The position numbers were made by a program, and so were the translations under genes. The notes below the pieces were generated by a model. The model made no database searches. It saw nothing but the letters and a program-made list of their open reading frames with translations, and was not told where the DNA came from. This document shows, in pieces, positions 1 to 14,400 of a stretch of DNA of 64,000 bases; within the stretch, counting starts at the first letter, position 1; every line of letters starts with the position of its first letter. Source of the stretch: Diphasiastrum complanatum (lineage: Eukaryota > Streptophyta > Lycopodiopsida > Lycopodiales > Lycopodiaceae); NCBI GenBank assembly GCA_029204225.1, contig CM055107.1, positions 51,167,227 through 51,231,226 on the forward strand. Reading direction: 5' to 3'.

Positions 1-78
1 TAGATACCTTTGGCGAGGATAATAAAGAAGACAACCCAAATATTATATGAGCAACCTAATGGTCAAAAAATAACATAC

Positions 79-139
79 CTTTGCCATTTCTGAATCTCCT
101 GTACATTCACAAAAGCTCTGAAAGGTTGACATAACATCC
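79..139 (-). CDS. SGR6: SGR6-like exon 13 of window
   Basis: One base completing Arg, then [20 protein letters not shown]. The family has [21 protein letters not shown] at this place. Acceptor TTTTACAG, donor AAG|GTATGT. The next exon lies beyond the left edge. Confidence 0.87.
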
Positions 140-3100
140 CTGTAAAAGATTGAGCTGAATAAATTTATGTATACCTGATAATAGGCATAGAGTGACAATA
201 ATAGAGAAAAAGAATGCAACCTAGAAACAATATTGGGAATAAATTGGATGTAAAGACGTTGCAACACGGACAGGAACAATTGCACTCCTTGTAAAACACA
301 AAGCAGAGGCATTTTACCCTTATTCAGCCAGCCTTGAAGGACAAATTTCTCTAGGTCCTCCATGAAAAACAAAAAGGACCTAACCAAACATAAAACTGCC
401 CGACATGACCATAGTTCCTGTTTATAGTGCATTCCCTTGAGTATAATACTTCTAGTAAATGGTCATGACAGGTCAGTGACAAAAGGTATGTAATACCAGC
501 TCCTACTATCATTGGTTGATGGCTACTCACCTTAAGGGAAGCATTTCAATCCCAACATTGTCATGCGCGCCACCCAATTGCAACATGAGAGCACAGATTA
601 TTTCTGGATATCTTTGTTCCAGAGCTCGTCTGACAATAAGGCCACCCCCTCTGTAGTCAAAATGCTTATTAGAGTCAAGTTGCATGTAAGACCAACACCA
701 ATTCCAAAGCATATCCATCAAATATTACACAGCAACATTAGACCTTCACAAAAGAACTTCTGATATGAAATAATCACAAACAAAAGAGATTATTACATCG
801 CACCTGGTTCAAATAAGATATTTTAACGACAAGTTTATCAATTTTTGTGACTTGCTGTGATAAGTTCAGAGCATGCCTTAATATATAGCCAAGAGCACGA
901 GTAGCTACCAACTGCGAAGGACTGAAAATTGGAGATCGCAGCAAGGTATCCGTATGCTCTGGCTTGTTGACATTGTCATTGTACTTTGGAGTTTGATTGA
1001 GAACCGACACGAGATGATCAAGAAAAGGAAGTTTGAGAACTTCATTTTGGGAAAAAGCCTGAAACAGCCCATGAATTCATTAAGATGTACCTGAATATCT
1101 ACAAGAACTATTGAACCCATTGTTAAATATGGTACTACCAATAGTAAAACAACTACTAAGAGTTTGGTTTGATTTTAGAATGAGATTGGTTGTTGTGAAT
1201 TAGAGGAACCTTTTTTGTGTTTTTTTTTTCATCTTTCTCTGAAGAAGCTTTACCAATTACATTTTTACATCTGAAGAGTCTCCAACCTAACATCATAAAC
1301 GACCTTTTATGTTGCTATGCAAAAGTTGAGGGTCTTCATATAAACTAGAGTTTACAAACATAATCAGGATGCAATTAAATTACGTGATGTTTAGGTATAT
1401 ACACCTACGCATGAAATGTTGTAGGTTATGTACAAATCAAATCAGCACAACGATCAGAAGCAGTACTAGTAATATTGTTGTCTTTCATGTACTGAGAAAG
1501 GTACATAAGAGGAGATAGAATACATCTTAGTACACTATACATAGTGAGAGGACAAAACGTCTCCCTAAACATAGTCGGAACTAGGCACGAATTACAATTA
1601 GCAGACACAATAAAACTAATAATTCGAGGACGGGCAAGTCCATGTCTCTGTCAATGTTCAACATATCATGGGCAAGAGCATAGATGTTCACATACTTTGC
1701 ATTGGGGTCATACCTATCATTGCCTCTAAGATGGCTGGTGAAAGTGTGTCCTAATTTTTATCTAATTTCTCGTCAAAATCATTAAGAGCAGACCCTCAAT
1801 TACCTGCAACAACATCCAACCAGCAAAGACTCACAGGCCACTCAAAATCTTTGCAAAACTTTATAACTGACTCAATCTATTAGTCCTAGCATGCATAAAA
1901 ATCATTTGCACGCCTCCCTTAGTGCTTCCAAGAGAATCGTGGGCTAGAACATCTCTTCACAGCAACTGGGCACCGATGATTTATACACATTAAGCTATCT
2001 TCAATAAGTTTTGTCATCATATTAACGGCTGCCCATCTTTTGCCTGAAATTCTCTTTCTTTCTAAACCTACTACCAAATTTTACAAGCTTCTCTACTCAA
2101 ATGCTCATCACTCCAATGCTAGCAATTAGTGAGAATGAAACTCCAGCCACCTTAGATCGTTATTAAGTACACGTGTCATTCCGGTATACAGCCAGCTCAA
2201 GCTTGTTAAAGTCTTTGTCCAACTGGCCATGTCCTAGAACCCCTTGGAGTGTAGTACTTATACTGGTCACCATCAGTAGCAGGTTCAACTTTCTAAGAAA
2301 TTGCATACGAGTTGCGTGACATTAAAGAACATTTTGGTTGTTACAAAAGGGGGGTGTTCTGAAACTGTTTGGAGACCTTAGCAAAAAATTTACTTAAAGT
2401 GCAGAACAAATAAAAGAAAGATCCAAAAGCTCTTTGGTTGACCAACACACCAATAGACGATAGTACAATGATATTCTTGGAGATGTTAGAACAAAAACGT
2501 GAAAATGCTTAAAGTTATAGACTCACCTCGTTCTACTCACAACTATGCTCTTCTTTATCATATTTGGTCATGGGCCCATTATTATTCATGTACTGTGCAT
2601 TTATACCTTGAACTGGCCCAAATATTTCAACTAAGTAACTACAGCGTGGTTCCTAATAGAGGGCATAGGTCCTACGGGACAATATTTTCCTCCAAAACCC
2701 AAAAGTTGGTTGTCTCTAGAAGCTTCCATTTTAGGATATGTATTGGGTATAATTACAGACTAGAGACATTCGTTATTGAGATTTAGATATTGCTATTGCT
2801 TGAGCTCTTCGTGGGAGAACTCATTTTCAGTGCTTGTAGGGCTTTAGCTAATAACAATCTACTTCAACCTTTTTTGTAGGAAATGCTATTGTTGCTTCAT
2901 GCTTCATTGATATCAAAATTTGTAGAATGTGATCATAACTTCATAACTTTGTTGCAGCCAATGACATTATTGGTAGCACAAGGTCAAGGCACACCTACAA
3001 AAGCAAAAGGCACATTGACTAGAACTTTCTTTCAAAAAATTTAAAACAGGTAAAGATGTAAAAGATATTCTTTGTCTTCCATCACTTGAACATGTGTCAA

Positions 3101-6100
3101 AAAAATGTTGAGATACTTGTTTTTTCATGGTACTATTACCATTGGGACCATTTTCAATGTATCAATGAGGACTATAAATCCTCCCATTGAGAGAGGAGTT
3201 ATGGCGGTAGGATGTTCTATTAGTTTCGATATAGACTTTAAATCCTCGATTGAAACTAATATGAAAATTTTGGTCAAAGGGGCTATTCTTACATTTGATG
3301 GGTAGCACCTTTTTGTTCAACATTTGAGTGGGAGCACGTGTTCTTACAAGCCTAAAGTTCCAATTTCTATGTATCTGCATGCCATGTCAAATGTCATAAC
3401 TAACCATGATATATGTCATATGCCACATGCCATTCAAATGCTAAAGAGTTTCACGTAAATGAGGTCTCAGATATATGTCATGGGTGGGTTACAAGAATTG
3501 AACATGAGATTTTGTACATTATCTAGATGTTGCAAAGATTAAAGTTGTCGCAGAGATACCAATTGATACACTTGATGTTTAAGTTGTGGCAGACATGTGT
3601 AGATGAGGCTAAGGAACATCCTGATTATCCTGTTGGTTCTATAGCACAAGATTAGGTTCATACTTTCCTTCCTATATTTTTTTTTTCAACAAATTGTGAG
3701 TTCCTGCATTTGTATTAGACATTGATGTTCCCATAGCAATTAACATATATAGGCCACAAGATCATACAAATGAGCTAGAGGATGGTGCACTTGTTGCAAC
3801 AATAGATGAATCAACAAAAGGTTTATGAGATAGAGCATGAGTCAAAGGGGATACAAGGTACTTTAGATGAGGCATATTTAGATGGGCCGATGCATCATTC
3901 TATCTTTTGTAGTGTTATTTACTAGAAATAGTCCCTAACAAGTATACCTTTAGGTATTGGGCCAATTACCATTGAGGCATCTCCTTATGGGATCCAAGTA
4001 CCCTAACTTGCCCTAATCTGTAGAAGGTTCCACTAAGGGCCTCTATAAAGTATATTTAGGGTTATCATTTAGACACTTGTGATTCATTGATTATATAGCT
4101 TATTGCTATTGCTTGGGCTCTTTCTAGGAGAACCCTTTGTAATCGCCTATAGGGCTTTAGCCATTGATTATATCAAATGCTCTTGGTCATTCTTCATGGA
4201 AGATTGCTTGATTGTGTCTATTATAGTCATTTATGCTTCTCAAATACATTATCCATAGATTGAGTCTATCACTTGGTGGTATCAAAGCACTTTCTTGCCT
4301 CAATGAGTGCTAATTTTTTTTATGGTCTGGTTTCTTTTGATGGCCTCTTTCTAGCAAATGGTGGATCTTCATCTCTTGCTATTGCTACCTCTGTACGTTC
4401 CTCTCCTCTCTCTTTCTCCCTCCATGCTCTCTATCCTACCAACACTGTACCTACTATTATTATCTATGCCTCTCTGATCCTGCCTTAGCCAACGATTGCT
4501 CCCTTTACTGTTTATCACACTTAAGATGTACTTATTGGTCTTATATGCCTTTTGGCATTTAAAAGACATTAATTTAGCTTTCTTTCTTTCTTTCTCTCTC
4601 TCCTTCTCTCATTTTAATGCCAGGACAGCCTTATGAAAAAATCAGATTTCCATGATGCCACCAACCCCCATCTGCGTGTTTGTGTCATTGATAGTGATGA
4701 TTTGGGAGTTACTATGACATCAGATGACAACTTTGGACCTATTACACCGTATGGTGAGTATGAGTATTTGTTGCAGTTGGGTGAAACTCATGAGTTAGCC
4801 ATTTATCATATATGGCTCAGGTTTGTGGCCTAATTCTGCCAGTTACACTTGTCACCCTCACAATGGAGGCCAAGTGTCTTGATTATCTCATGGGTCACCA
4901 TCCTCCATCCCTTTCATTTATGATCTTTGTATCTCCCCTACTACCCTCTATGATCATTCTCTTGTTTGTTTTGGTCTTGGCGCTTTCGCCCATGACCACA
5001 ATCATCTTCCCATTCCATACTTGTTTGAGCACCAGATACACGTTTGACCACCTGTACACGCTGATCTACCAGGAGTCTCTTGCTTCTCAACTTCACATTT
5101 TTCCAGCCCATTGACGTCAAAGGCCACCTTCCTCACCACATCACTCCACATTGCCACCTCTTTAGGCATTCCCTCTAAGCCCCACAAAGTCAAGTCCACT
5201 AATCCCACCAAATCTCGTTCTCTACACGAAAGCCGAGGAATATTCTCATACGTAGTGTCTGAATCTTGATAGCCTACGTGAAGTATAAACAACCTAGGCA
5301 AAAGAATAAAGGCCCGAATCGGAAACTGACACAAGACCATACATCAAATCCACAAACAAAGAAGGTGCTAATAAGAGTGACCATTGAGGTTGTGACTCCC
5401 TAAGTGCTCGTGGCCATATTTAAAGGGAGCGTCAAAGCGAGAAACCCTAGGAGTCTGGAATTTGTGTATCTTCTTCAAGGATATGGTAAAGGAACATATA
5501 CCAGAAAAGCTTCCTGAATTGGCCATGATGGTTTTTGTTTGGTCCAATCTTTTCTTTGGGCTTGAGCATCCTTCAATGCCGTTGTTAAAAGCTCATCAAA
5601 GACCAGCCTTGCATGTGTTTGCTCCGCAAGACAACAAACCTACAAAAGGAAAACATCAAAAAATATCAAGTAGGTGGAGGACATTGCCCATAAAGAAATG
5701 CATAATATGTCATGCAAATGGAGAAACATGTGACTTATTTACTTTCATTCATTTCTTACTTTTGAGTAATACGTGAGATGAGTAACTAGCACATAGGAAG
5801 AAGGACATACAACATCCAAAACTTCTTGGCGTCTGCTTGAATTTACAATGGATGTAGCTGCTACAAAAAGCGACTGAGTAATCCTGAAAACATGAGCATA
5901 CTCAGTTTCATTCTACAAAATAATCAATATTTGTTACATGTATGATATTCAAGTTACACCAAATAGCTCACATTGAAAGGACTAACAAGAATGGCCCTTA
6001 CAAAAGATTTTGTTGCTATACAACGCTCAAATCACTAGTTAATATCATAAGTTTCATTATTCAGATTAGGCTATCTATTCATCAATGCGAGTTAATTGAA

Positions 6101-8415
6101 AGTTTTAGTAAATCAAAACTAGCGCATACATTAGATTTTAGATGGGTCATTTCCACTAAAATACAGCAATTGAAACTTTAGTCCTAGACATTTTTCTTTA
6201 TCATTCCATTTGTTGCTAAGACGAATAGTCAAATGCTAAACAACACAAAGTGCTAAAAGGAAATGTAACCATATGAGAAAGAAATGTAAATGTATTTGAA
6301 TTTTAAACAACTTCAAGATGTTTTGATCAAATGAATAATAGCATGGGAATGTTAATAAGGAATTTATGTAATTATAGTCTAAGCCTAAGACTACAATCCT
6401 CTCAAAAATCATCCAAGTAATGAGGTAGCATGATGCCTAACTACAGTTGATTGGAAGTTGATCAAACAGCAACTATGAGAGCTTTGTTGCAAGTCTTCTC
6501 CCAACCATAGCTGCATAGGAATAAGATAGCAAATGCTTGCACAAGGCCACTATATCCCCTCAACCACCCCTTAACCCCGACTCATCCTAAAGCCTCAATG
6601 TGGCACACCCCTTGTTAGGACCCACCGACCACGATCCCATTGGGACCCGATAAGATCACGGTGTCATGTGACTAGGGTTATGGCCCCATGACCAGTCTCA
6701 TCAAAGAGCACCCGCTAGTCATACGAAGTGTGTCACAATCTGACATAGTATAGTGGCGCACACTATGAATATGTGTAGCAGTGCGTAACCGTTGAGCAGC
6801 AGACATGACTCACTTGTGGTTAGACGGGCCGGGGCTATGGTAAGTAACCAATTGACTAGAGTGGCTAGCCGTTCCGCTACCTAGCATGACAATGCACGGC
6901 GGTGGTAACCAATAAGTTCCAATGGGTGCTATTCAGCAATTCGGGCACTTATGGATTCAGGAGGCCTGGCCAGACATGCATGCATGCCACATGCCCTGGA
7001 ACTGGCTTGGCAGGTAAGAGCTATAAGGGTTACCTAAGGGTGCAAGGAGATTCATTGGACATTGGTGGGTGACATTCCTACCCCTTCTAATTTTCTTGCA
7101 AGGAAGACAAGGATATCGAGCTGCCTTGTTAAGCAGGCAAGTCTTAGCAAGACATTGCCAACTTTGTCAATTAGTGGCATAGCAAGTGGGAGAGTTGTTC
7201 TGAGTTGTGACGTCCATCCACTGAGGAGGTGTGGTGTATTAAAAAGGCTACTTACCATTTGACTGATAGGTGGTGCCGCGAGTTATCGCGTACCCCATAT
7301 TACCTCGTGACTTGGGCTAACTTTTGGCAGGTCTTTCATGCTCAGTTTATTCCGCCCCACGAACATGTGCTGGCAATGGGTGCATGGGACTTGTTCCGTC
7401 AGAGATTGCTATCCATGCAAGTGTATGCAAATCGCCATCGGGAGAACCTTCTGAAGATTCCCAAGGACATTCCAATGTGGATGCAATCCAAAAGTTTATT
7501 TTCGGCCTGCGAGAAGACTTGGATCCTCATGTGCTGAATGAGGCTTGCAAGACCCATTACAAAGGCCTTGATTTATGAAGGCAAGTCAAAGGGCAAACTT
7601 CAAGCGAAGTCAGCTAATTTTCCTAGCACCCAACCCCAGGGTTTTAGGAAGCTTGGCCTAACAAATGGCATAGGCTTTCCTTTGAAGCCGCCAGAGGTAC
7701 AAGTGCGCTAGGGGGAGAAACGCACTGCAAAAAGTCACGTCGTTCCCTTGGTGGTTCCAATTTGAGCTTGCAGGATAAGGAGAAGGCAAAGACTGAAGGA
7801 TTATGCTACTATTGTCTTGGTAATCATCTCTTTTGTGAGTGCCCTTCGCGTATAGCAGGAAGCTTCATGCATTGTAGGCTCATGAGAATGAAGGCACTCC
7901 AGTCGCCACTCCAGCGGACTTGCATGAAGACATGCTAGGCAGTGAAGAGTATGAGACTCCTCGTAGGAAGTTAATGACTAACCATTATAGATAGTAAGCG
8001 TGACTTTACCCCTAAAATCACGAACAAGAGAGGCTGAATGAGGTTCACGAGTAGGTGGAACTATGGGAGGAACGGGTGCGGAAGAAGAGGATGCATCAGG
8101 TAATGTGCTAGGTGGTGGAGGAGTTTGAAGAGAGAGAGAGATAGATTGGTAATAGAGGAACTTTGGAAGCGTAGTCATCATAGCCTATTGGGCAGTGCTG
8201 AGATAATTTATGTGTATGAGATGGTCATCAAGTTGAGTTTGAATGTCGCCGTGAGAAGAGGATGCATCGAAAGAACCCATGATGGCTGTATTTGGGGAAG
8301 GTAGTAGCTGAGGAGGGCAGAAACAAGTAGGTAGGTGGCAGCTACAAGAAAAAATTCAGGTGCGATCTGGTGGAGGTTCAGACTGGGGGAGGCGCGGACT
8401 GGGCGAGGCATCAAC

Positions 8416-8452
<37 letters not shown>

Positions 8453-11400
8453 AAGAAGAAAGCTTTATTAATGTCTTTTCCATGCCAAAAGGCATATAAG
8501 ACTAAGGAAATACATGTCAAGTATGTGGTAACCGTGGAGCGTATAAACGACTCCAAAAACTGTAATAAAGAAAAGAAGAAACATCTAGTGCAAGTTAAGA
8601 TAACTACATAAATGATAATGTCTGTGCATGGTAGTCGAATGTATCCATGTCAAGATGTCAGGTCTATACTGGCGCTGTAGAAGGATGTCATGCGAGTTGT
8701 AGCATGAGGAAGTGCAGGAGCCCGTTGACGTAACCTGTGAGCAAGAGCATGTATAGTGTGTCTCTGTGTAAGAGGTCTAGTAGGGCGTGTAACTCTCGTG
8801 ACCGCTTGAGGCTGGGTGGTGCGTCGTCTCTGCATCCTAGGTCTGGGAATGTCGTCGCAATCGTTGTCAGTCATGTCTGCATCAGGGCGTGATCTCCGGC
8901 GAGAGAAGAAGGATGTAATCTGAGATTGTGTGTCTGGATAGGTGTGCTGAGCTGTCTGACATAGGTCCTGACGCAGGAGGGACATCTCACGTATAATAAG
9001 TGCCACACATCTAGGGTCCTCATATGAGATGAGGGACCGTAATGTAACAGGTGGAAATCCCAAGTGTATCCAATATCCGGGAGGCCTGAGAGAACCATGA
9101 TAGTCAGAACAACCCTGTTTCACGCCAATAGTGCTCCAGTTGTGGTCTGAGATGCCGGTATCACTCCGAAAACAGCCAAGGACTCTCTCATATAGTGCCA
9201 TCACTGCCAAGATCATGTCAGTAGAAAAACCAAGATCACGTAGACGCTGAATGAGAAGGGATCATGGAACAGAGTCGAAGGCTTTCTTGAAGTCAACAAA
9301 ACAATAGCAAACCCGTTCTCTTGTGTGTCTAGCCTCCTCAATAATGGCCCGAAGGGTGAAGATATGATCTGTGGTGGAGTAGTGTGCTCTGAAACCTGCC
9401 TGGCCCAATGCATGTAATCTTCTAGACTCTGCCTCAAAACTGACTGCTGACTGGAGGATGGTGCTATATAACTTAGCAATGATGTGTCCAATCATAATGG
9501 TGCGATAGTTACCAGGGTCCATGGGGTCACCAGTTTTATGAATGGGGTGGATGATGTTGATGCACCAGAAGGAAGGGAAGCCGAAGACAACTGCTTGATT
9601 AAGCAAAGTGGCTAGGATCAGTGAAAGTGTATCTGCAGCATGGATTAATAGTTCGGATTCAAGGTCGTCAGTATCACGGGTGCGACAGGTTTTCAGTCTT
9701 TTGATGGCGGTCAGGACCATGTCCCGGGTGAAGAAAGTGAAAGTAGTCGGTCGGGGAGAAATGGAGATGGGTGTGTCCGTGGGTACAGTATATAAGGTAG
9801 TGGCGTATGTAGTCCAGGTATGGAGGTCAGTGAGGGGAGGAGGTGGGGTACGAGAGATGAATTCTCTTCAGAAGGCACCAGAGGAGGAACTGCAAAGGGA
9901 ATCGACTAAGCTTTTCCCTTTTTGAGCTTCATACGTCCGTTTCTTCCGTCGGAGGGCATAATGGAAAGATCGACGAGCTGCAGGAAGAAGGTGTGTATTA
10001 TGCAATCTAGCTTGGGTGACTTGGAGATGGAGGATACGACACTCGGCGTCAAACCAGGGAGGTCGGATAGGGTGTGACGGAGTGGGTGGGCGTCGATGTG
10101 GTTTGGAGGGAAAGGAAAATGATGCAGCGGTATGTAGTGACGTGGTAAGGAAGATAGCTTGTGTTTCCAACGACGTGTGGTGGGGAAAATGACAAAGAAA
10201 GGAACTGACGGCCTCCTGGTATGTCTTGATGTGAGAGCGATCAAAGGTGTATTTGGGTGCACGAGAGATGGATGGAATAATGAGTGGTTGGGAAGTCGGG
10301 ATGGTGCCCATACTGAAAGATAGGAAGGAGTGATCGGAAAGGGTAGTGGGAAGAATGTGGAAATCATATATAAGTGGGATAAAAGCTGGTGACCCCATGA
10401 GATAGTCGACAACACTGTGTCCGCCGCTATGTGGATGGCAAGTGAATCTGCTAGAATGTGGCTAGCAAGCCAAGCCATTGTAAATGGCCAACTCGTGAGC
10501 CTCACCCATCTATAGAAGGTACTCTCCATAACTCGTGATAGGTCCCATCATATCCTCCGAGCTCCTAGTGATGCCAATGTCCTCACAATCAATAGCTCAT
10601 GTACGTAATATGTCATCAGTGTCGTGGAAATCCACCTGTCTGGTAGCAGTCCTGGCATTAAAGTCGCCAGTGAGAAGGACATAACCCCGATCTGTAAATC
10701 TGACAATGTCAGCGGAGAGATCAGTATAAGGAGAGCCGGATCCGTCTGCAAAGGAGGAGGACTCTGGAGGGAAGTGGCAGGCAGCAATGAAGAGATCCCT
10801 ATCCAAACCGATAGCTCGCCCAGTGATATGAGCCCATATGTATCGTGCCTGGTTGTAGTGACTCTCAATAAAGACATGCAACTCCACCCGAACCTCTGCC
10901 ACTCGCTGATCGAGTCTCTGTCCTATAAACTGAATCCCATCTGTAACCTGCAAATGTGGGTAGTCCTCTCTCTGGGCTCTCATGTGTCTCCATAAAAAAT
11001 AATATATCTCTGTCTGTGATGAAGTCGGTAAGATCTCCAGCCGTGGATGATGAGTGTATGCCATTACAGTTCCATATTCCAAGATGTAAGTGGTGTGGAG
11101 GGGGTCCCGGGATGCTCCCATGCCCGGGGACTCCAATTTCCTATAGGTTGTTTCCGGATGCAGTACCATCGAGGTACCGAACAACTCCATCACGATAGAT
11201 CGCTCGTCTTCCGGTCGCTTTGGCGGTTTGGAGTGCTTGGCGTCTCTCTTCAACTTGGATATAGGTAAGGTCATCATCCATGAAGATTTTGGTGTGGTTA
11301 TTTTCCGCAAGGTTGCCTTACGATATGTATGTGACGTGAAGCGGAGGACCAAGGTAGCGGTGTCTTTTCTAGTACGCCACGCTGTATCCAAACCATATGC

Positions 11401-14400
11401 ATTGTGTCCTAGGGTAGTGCATAGAAATCTTTTTGCTTTGTCAATGGCATTTGGGGTGTCCACGATGCCTCATACCCTAATATTGAGAGCCTTGGAATCT
11501 CGAAGTTTCTCTTCCGTAAGAGTAGCGGAAATGAATGATGAAAAAGGGGGAGACTTACTTCCGTCATCGGCTGTCCAAGGTGGACTGGTAGCTCTGTTCT
11601 TGGTGATGATAGAAGCCCATGTGTTGGTCGATTCTTTGTGTTGGTTCAGTCGTTGTTCCAGATCTTGAATCTTCATCTTTGTCTCTTCTTCTCCTATTTC
11701 CGATGTAGTTAAGGCATCTCCGGACTTAGAGTCCCCGGATGACTTTCGCCTCAGCTCCTCATTGAGTAGAGATCCAACCACATCGTCAAATTTAAGGGTA
11801 CCTCCTGGGGCTGCATTGCTCATGGCGACAACAAGGTTGTCCCATGCATCAGGCAACGAACACATCAGAAGAATGGCTTTCATTTCATCCACAAGATTTA
11901 TCTTGACGGACGCAAATTGACTGCAGAATCCATTGAAGTCATTGAGATACTCGGCAACCGAGGTGCCATCTCTCATCTTCAAATTGTAGAGCTTCTTCAT
12001 GAGGAAGACTTTATTTGAGGCGGTCTCCTTCTCATACATGCCATGGAGTTTTTTCCCTCAGCTGTTTTTTCTTCTGATACATTAAAGTAGACAGATTTTG
12101 CAAGACTGAGGCGGATGGTGGCTAAGGCTTTCCTGTCAAGGATTTGCCACTCATCTTGTTGCATGGTGGCGGGTTTCTAAGCTGCTCCTCCAATGGGCAG
12201 GTAGAGGTCCTTCTGCACCAGGACATCTTCCATCTGTAGTTTCCACAGGGCAAAATTCTTGCCATCAAATTTCTCTAGATCATGAGTTAATGAACTGCCC
12301 ATTTTGAAAGAATATTGGTTTTTTTTTTTTTGCTCAAGGAGAGTTCCTAGCTGCTGCCTTATGGACAGCTCCTGGCCGTATTGATCTGGGCCACCTTCCC
12401 CTTCCCTGAGCTCCTGGCTGTCTCAACGTACAAGGGCCACCGCCTTCACAAAAAAGGGAAGCTCCTGGCAGTGTTGTGCACACCTGACCAGTAGTGCCCG
12501 CACCTAACCCGTTTCCTGGCCGCTTCCTATAGTCGCACCTGGCCGCTTGAGCGAGGATGAGCAGCGCTCATCTGTTACGCTCACCTGGCCGGCCGCTGCT
12601 CCCTCACAAAAAGGAAGCCGCCTTCACAAAAGGAAGCTTCTATGCTTCTGGTCGTGGCAATGCACAAGAAAACCGCCGCCTTCTATGTTGAGGGTCAACA
12701 CGTATTGAAGATCAACACGTTTTACCAAAAAAAAAACATTTTTGGCCGCTGCACCTTCTGTGTTGAGGATCAACACATTTTACAAAAAACGTTTTTGGCC
12801 GCTCCGCTGCACCTTCTATGTTGAGGATCCTCTTGCGCTTTCTATCTTGAAGATCCACACGTTTCTAAGAAACGTTTTGGCCGCTGCTGCACGATGTACT
12901 GAAGAGGCTCTGATACCAGTTGAAGGATCGGGTATCCTCCTTTGTTCTTCCCTTCTGATCTTTTTACACCTGCAAACAGCGTGTTGCATACCAGAACATG
13001 GATTTTCAAAGCATAGATAAAGGGAACATGCACAGATGTAACGTGGAAACCCAAAAGCGAAAACCACGGGTGAACAGCGCTCTCTCTTGAGCTGGGAGTG
13101 TATTGAACTGAATGCAGCTATGGAGGAGGGAGATACAAAAGCCCGTACATTTGGTCACAATAATGAATCCCTATCTCTAAGCAAGGTACACTAGTCCTAA
13201 AATAATAGGACTATAAAATGTACCTTAAACTTAAGGGCTGTTTTAAGACCAGCCTTAGAAGTGGACATTAGTGCCTATAATAACACTTTAAAACATGTGA
13301 CACAACTACATATAATAAGGCATTAAAATGTCATCATTTTCAACACAAGCATCTATACCATGTGAGTTAGAAAGCCAACAATACTAGGCACTCTATGAGA
13401 TATCCCTACCGTCATTGGACTAGCTGGCCCAAAACCATAATTCAGTTCGAAAGGACTCATCTTAGTTGAAGCAATCCTTTTATCATTATAAGCAAACTCC
13501 AAGAAATGGCAGATATTTCACCCATTGCATTTGCTTAACACTTACGTACGCCCTAAGCATGTCCTCCATGGTTTGGTTAACTCTCTCAGTTTGACCATCC
13601 GTTTCAGGGTGATCAGTACTACTCATTCACAACTGCACCTCAAGCTTATCCATTACGACAATCCAAAAATGACCCGTAAAGCGTGGATCTCTATCAAACA
13701 CTATGGATGATGGTAACCCATGAAGTCTGAATACATGCTATAAAAATAGATCAACACCCCAGGTGCATCAATCTTTATATGAGTTGGAATGAAATGAGCC
13801 ATTTTTGTGAGTCTGTCAACCACAACCATTATGGTATCATGTTGAAGCTGCATACGAGGCAAGTATGTAATATAAAGTCCATCAATACACTCTCCCATCT
13901 TCCCTCTAGAATAGGCAAGGGGTGTAACAATCCAAGAACTTTAATCCTTTCAACTTTGTTAACTTGACACTTAAAACAATGTGTCACATAACTATGGACA
14001 TCTTCATTAATCTTAGGCCACCAGAAACTACGTCGGATCAACTCACAAGTCTTATCCACATGACCTGCACTAGAGCTATCATGACAGGAATGCAAGATTT
14101 TCCTACACATCTCCTCACAAGCTAGAATGAGAAATTTGCCATTCCTCTTAACAAAACCATCTTCTATGGTGTACTTAAGATAAGTGCGAGCAAAGGGAAT
14201 AGAGCTCTCCTCCTGAGACTCTGCATGGCCATGACTCACCTCAAGCTCCACTTTCTTACGCTGAGGATCCTCTAGTTGAGCCTTCTTTATCTCAACCAAT
14301 AGGTCATTTTCAATGACCACAAATGACATTTGATACACTATCCGAGACAATGCATCAGCCACTCTATTTTCTGCCCCTTATATCGAATTTCCATCTGAAA

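Larger units (their letters stand above)
1059..5501 (-). other. SGR6 intron of 4.4 kb with old element remnants
   Basis: The intron between exons 10 and 11. It holds two related LTR-like blocks (about 2560-2965 and 3905-4275), a LINE 3' end with a CT tail (4500-4612) and a decayed LINE ORF2 piece (4613-5320). I see nothing identifiable in 1140-2550 or 2970-3900. Confidence 0.6.
8418..11700 (-). mobile_element. LINE B, 3' part of a Copia-LINE chimera
   Basis: Read on the minus strand: ORF1 C-terminal half (from 11700), endonuclease with [11 protein letters not shown] near 10660, linker, RT fingers with [12 protein letters not shown] near 9265-9300, then an internal deletion, since IGVKQGC near 9110 jumps to the C-terminal region ([11 protein letters not shown]). 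A 3' UTR with hairpin (8482-8495) and ATTAATAAAG ends in a GA tract on the plus strand (8419-8450). Multiple frameshifts; inactive. Its 5' side is fused to Copia gag. Confidence 0.8.
11701..13345 (-). mobile_element. Copia 5' part (LTR, PBS, leader, gag)
   Basis: On the minus strand: a 425 bp LTR, a two-base spacer, a PBS, a leader of about 600 bp, then gag from ATG at 12302 ([20 protein letters not shown], the usual Copia gag opening). Gag has a TAG early on and a frameshift near 12045. Protease, integrase and RT are absent, and gag passes into LINE sequence at about 11700. Confidence 0.75.

Noticed and set aside
5002-5340. 112-codon minus-strand frame near exon 10 considered as a host exon
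   Set aside because: It overlaps LINE linker sequence on the plus strand and does not match SGR6.
10624-10995. Plus-strand frames in 9.6-11.7 kb
   Set aside because: They are shadows of minus-strand LINE B ORF1 and ORF2.
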